DNA of 64,000 bases from Phoenix dactylifera. Taxonomy: Eukaryota; Streptophyta; Magnoliopsida; Arecales; Arecaceae. Position numbers and translations under genes: made by a program. The notes below the pieces were generated by a model, which saw only the letters and a program-made list of their open reading frames with translations, had not been told where the DNA came from and searched no databases. Below are positions 60,321-64,000 of the stretch, in pieces (positions within the stretch are counted from its first letter, which is position 1; each line of letters opens with the position of its first letter). The stretch lies in NCBI RefSeq assembly GCF_009389715.1, contig NC_052400.1, positions 18,631,674 to 18,695,673 of the forward strand, given 5' to 3'.

Positions 60321-60709
60321 GCAGAAGGGGAAAGGAGGAGAGCGTATGCGTCAAGTCTTGAGTCCGTGTTTGCCTGCTGGTTGTTGAAGTGTGAACCAAT
60401 ATGGCAATGGAGTGTGACGAATACGATGCATGACTGGAAGGCTAGGGCTGGGCGAGTTGTAGTTTCGAGCTCAACCCACATAATCGGTCAATAAAAGAAA
60501 TAGGGTTTCATTAAGCTTGCTTAAATATGCATCCAAATCATCATTAATCACTAAAGAAAAAGGAATGTAAATAAAAATAGCTATGCATGGTCCTTGTCAT
60601 TCTATCGAGGATCCATTATGTTCCCTAAAAAAACAATCTGATTAGTCGGACAAATAACTATTATAAATAATTATTATTTATATTTGTTGCTTTATTTTTG
60701 CTGAAACGG

Positions 60710-60905
60710 ATGATTCATACATCTTTCATATAGATACATTCAATAAAGTCAAAAAAATAAAAGATTACAGAGCGTTTTAGGCAGCTTTCCATCTCCAACC
60801 TACATGGTGCCTTTGGATTGTCTGGCCACGTACGAAGCCACTTAATCCGCAGCCCTATTTGTCTTTCTGAATAAATGCTTGATCTGGAAGACCACTCTGT
60901 CATCC
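60710..60905 (-). mobile_element. LINE RNase H-domain 3' scrap
   Basis: The minus strand reads VFQIKHLFRKTNRAAD, then a TAA stop, then VASYVARQSKG. This is the end of a LINE RNase H domain (FREAN-x-AAD-W-V-A). Followed by TTTTTTTGACTTTATTGAATG-like AT-rich 3' sequence. Similar to the scrap at 39380-39600 and probably the same family. Confidence 0.5.
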
Positions 60906-61019
60906 ACTATAGCTCAAATATTCCGAAGCAGAGGATGACCTCCCACTAACACAGCAAGAGCCACCTGAATTCAGCTGACCATACTGGCCATACCACAAAA
61001 CTGATTTCCATATCAAAAA

Positions 61020-61024
<5 letters not shown>

Positions 61025-61058
<34 letters not shown>
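61025..61058 (+). repeat. (TA)17 microsatellite
   Basis: Thirty-four bases of uninterrupted TA dinucleotide. Confidence 0.95.
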
Positions 61059-61061
<3 letters not shown>

Positions 61062-61162
61062 GCTAGTTTGGCTGTCCGGCGTTTGACTAGCTTGCCTCAA
61101 ATTATCATGGAGCGATTAGTGTGCTTCTTTAACAAAATAAACAAATTATGTGGTAAAAGCTT

Positions 61163-61760
61163 GACGGTTAGGGGTGGCAAAATATGACTCGACCTGCCAA
61201 TCCGACCCATGTTCGACCCACCATAAACAGGTTTGGGTTTGGCCTAAACAGGTTCGGATCGTAAACAGGTCGACCCGTTTAACCTGTTTATTAATTGGGT
61301 CGGATACGGATTTTAGATGTCTGATCCGTTTAAACCGTTTAATCTGTTTAACTGTTGGACAGGTTAAACAGGTTAAACAGGTCTAAACAGGTTAAGCGGG
61401 TTGAACAGGTTAAACAGGTCTAAACATGTTAAACAGGTCTAAACAGGTCGGGTTGGGCAGGTTAAACGGATATAACCAGGTTAAACGGGTCAGGGTGGGC
61501 AAACATATTAAACAGGTCGGATCGGGTTGGATAAACAGGTTACATGTTTATTAAACATGTTAAATAGGTCGGATCGGGTTACCTGTTTAATAAATGGGTC
61601 GGGTCGGGTTACCTGTTTAATAAACAGGTCAGGTTCAGGTTGTAATTTCTGACCTGTTTAATAAATAGGTCGGGTTCAGGTTTATGATTTTCTGATCCGA
61701 TCTGCATGTGATCCGATCCATTTATGATCCGACGCGATCCGATTGCCAGGTATAAAAAAT
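61163..61760. mobile_element. Nonautonomous hAT-like element rich in AAACAGGT motifs
   Basis: The left end TAGGGGTGGCAAAATATG matches the TAGGGGTGGCAA start of many plant hAT-type nonautonomous elements. The body contains over twenty variants of TTAAACAGGTC and GGTCGGGTTGGGC, arranged as imperfect direct and inverted copies. The right end near GATTGCCAGGTATAA is a partial inverted match to the left end. No transposase. The two ORFs in it (61174-61386 plus and part of 61609-61884 minus) are repeat translations. Confidence 0.6.
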
Positions 61761-61884
61761 TGTACAGTTTTACTGTTCTTTTAGAATCCATACCAGTGAT
61801 GGCGATGGACCCAAGATGGTGTGGAACGGCACGGCCGAACCTTGACGACAGAAATTGCGGTAGATAACTGCGGAAAACAGTCAC

Positions 61885-63900
61885 ATCAAAGTTGGTCAGT
61901 CGTCATATATGATAAGAGTTTGTCGCAATTTAAGGCGTTCACGGGCCTTTATGGGCTTTGAATTTGGGCATGTTTGCTCTCCCAATTCATGAGCCAATCG
62001 AGACTTGAATGGCCTTCGAAGAAGGTATAAAACATTATAAAGCCTCAAAGATCACCCACATAATTTTGCGTGCCAGGATGGCCACCAACTATTTGCCCCA
62101 GAAAATTGAAAGCAATGGAATCATCCTCCAACTAGTGGCTTAGTAGCTCAGTTCCTTCCAGGCTGCCCTAAACTCCACCATGAAAAATGTAATAGAGAGA
62201 CAAAAATTGCTCCAATGACACTGATTTTGACAGCCAAAGTAGCAGATCGTTAAAGGTCAAGGCCTTGGTGATCATGTTCACGTAAAGAGATTGGTTTTAG
62301 GATAAATTACCAGTAAAAAAAAAGAAAGAAATTTAACATTTTGCTGATTTGTTAGATTTTGATCAATACATATCACATGACAGAGCAAACCATATTTTGC
62401 AAAACAAGGGCTCCAACCCTGCTGACTCATGACTTGGAAGAGCCACCGGCTTTTGTGCAATCGGAATCGCATTCTCTGGATGCATAACATGAGAGGATTC
62501 CAATACTTTTTCCTTGATTATATGAGAAAAAGGTTTGGATCATGGAGAGCATCACAATTAATCCCAAGGATCCTCGCATTTTGACCCAAGTCATATGTAA
62601 TAGCATGCAAAATTCGAGTACAACCGTCTCTCTTGTGACTATTCACTCGCTGGCCAAACAAAGATGTATCTGGTCCCCTCCTCAATCTGACCATGCGCTA
62701 CTAAACTGGGAGAACAATAATGGACGAAATCGTTCTCTTTTTAAGAGGGCGATAGTAGATGAACTTAATGGTTCACTGTGTCAAAAAGAAGCCAGCTCAG
62801 GCCTTGGATCCCACTTTCCTGTTCTACCTTGCTTCCAAAATTTCTCAGCCCTGGACCATTTCCAATCCAATCTCATAGATTTCCATTTGACAAGGTACTT
62901 AGATGGGGCTCCCACACAGGATTGGGTAGAACTTCTTTCTACCAATGGTTCGGTCCAAGTCCCCATCACCTTTCACAGTCTGAGATGCACATGAGTTGCA
63001 TGTGAATGACCTACCCATTGGGGTTGTCATGCCCATGGAAGGCATTTTCTGCAGCTCCTTGCGTACATGACATGGCCTTTTTCAGGCATGCCTTTCTAGA
63101 TGGGCAGGTTGACGGATGCTCCCACACAACCTTGTAGCATGCCACACAACCACCCTGGCACCACACCTTTCATATTAGCACAACAACGTATTGATGGAGT
63201 TGCTTCAAAATGCTGCACCCACATGAGAGAGCCAAGCAAGGAAATGATGCTTTGGGGACCAAAAGATTTATAGGAAAAGATGTTGGATGCAAGTCTAACT
63301 TGGGATCCATCCCCTAGTGGGAAAAAGGTGGTCTGTAAGCTTTCCATTCCGGAAAAAATGGCATTAATTTAAATGTTTTCAAATAAAACTAAAAAAAGAA
63401 GTTTCATTTTGTTCACCCAAAATATCACCATAACTTCATGACAATATGGTGGGAATTCGATTGTGTAACTATGATATTTAGATGTATTATGCTATATAGG
63501 TAAGAACAAACATGTTACACACTACATAAATTTCCTTTTTATTTAATATTCCTCCTATAATATAAAAAATCTTAATAATATTTTTTTTTTGACTTTTTGA
63601 GAACTAAGATAGACAAAAACCTGGCCAAATATTCAAGTGAGGGTGTAACTAGACTTAGATCTCTTGTATGACTATACTAGCTTAGCTAGTTGGCACTCTC
63701 TTTAAAAGATTTATCTTCATAATTAGAATACCGGGTCTAAAAATGCTTTGAATCATTCATCACCGTTTATTTTCTAAAAGAGAGACAGAACAATCATATA
63801 TAGTTGATGTTATCAAAGATATAATGCTTTGAACATTAACTTAGTTGTCGCTATTTTTTGCATTGATTATACGTAACAACTCAGGACCTCACTTAAAAAA
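61885..63900. other. No supported gene
   Basis: The longest frame (62542-62994 plus, 150 codons, ATG start) has a stretch CIWSPPQSDHALLNWENNN that faintly recalls the WSPPPP-x-x-x-KLN entry of LINE RNase H domains, but nothing downstream confirms it. Other ORFs lack motifs. Confidence 0.35.
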
Positions 63901-63914
63901 AAACTAGTTAAAAG

Positions 63915-64000
63915 GTGTTATTCGGGCTCTATTACTCTGCATAAATACTTAAGTTCTATCGAGTGCATAGCCAATATGAGACTAAACATACGCTCGCATA
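63915..64000 (-). repeat. LTR-like repeat, copy 4, truncated by the window edge
   Basis: CATAAATACTTAAGTTCTAT followed by GCATAGCCAATATGAGACTA repeats the core seen near 1680-1745 and 2505-2560, so the same repeat family lies at both ends of the window. The element continues outside. Confidence 0.4.

Noticed and set aside
62542-62994. A 150-codon ATG-initiated ORF
   Set aside because: No convincing domain, atypical composition and repeat-rich surroundings. At most a faint LINE resemblance.
1-64000. CRISPR arrays, operons, phage or bacterial defence islands
   Set aside because: The window is eukaryotic plant DNA. No regularly spaced repeats with unique spacers and no prokaryotic gene organisation are present.

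Overview
The window looks like nuclear DNA of a flowering plant. It has spliced genes with GT-AG introns, angiosperm-specific families (CLE, IQD, ATL, CIN-type TCP), a miR319-type site inside the TCP coding region, plant LINE and LTR debris, and MITE-like elements. GC-rich coding exons in AT-rich surroundings suggest a monocot, possibly a palm-like lineage; the lineage is an inference from sequence style, not a search result.

Layout. 1-16.7 kb is gene-poor: LINE RNase H scraps, copies of an LTR-like repeat with a primer-binding-site-like motif, and AT-rich DNA. The exception is a compact intact CLE peptide precursor gene on the minus strand (8733-8984) with its own TATA box. 16.8-29.0 kb holds a 12-kb decayed, intron-containing copy of the plastid P-loop ATPase gene SPD1/ycf45-like (minus strand). 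It carries at least four in-frame stops, several frameshifts and damaged Walker motifs. One of its introns carries a nonsense-bearing exon-1 scrap of the vacuolar ATPase subunit d gene on the plus strand. 31.7-32.7 kb holds the first three exons of the magnesium-chelatase subunit CHLI (plus strand), ending just before the part that would carry the rest of the AAA+ core; the remainder is absent from the window. 35.7-37.3 kb is repeats: a 481-bp MITE-like element and two copies of an LTR-like unit. 40.7-42.4 kb is an intact CIN-class TCP transcription factor with an in-frame miR319-type target and upstream ORFs. 45.4-50.7 kb is an intact five-exon IQD calmodulin-binding protein (minus). 53.4 kb has a tRNA-Ile(UAU) (minus). 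56.1 kb is an intact intronless ATL-type RING-H2 ubiquitin ligase, with a relic of a second RING copy 2 kb away. 59.7-60.0 kb is a broken X8 (CBM43) protein gene. The rest, to 64 kb, is microsatellites, a degenerate hAT-like element rich in AAACAGGT motifs, and repeats.

Reading of the whole: four apparently functional protein genes (CLE, TCP, IQD, ATL) and one tRNA sit among at least four dead or truncated nuclear genes (SPD1-like, CHLI, VHA-d, X8) and an ATL relic. The SPD1-like and CHLI copies keep their introns and face each other head to head, and both families act in plastids. This pattern fits loss of redundant copies after segmental or whole-genome duplication. No operon-like or defence-like system is visible, and I did not find a clearly novel molecular system.
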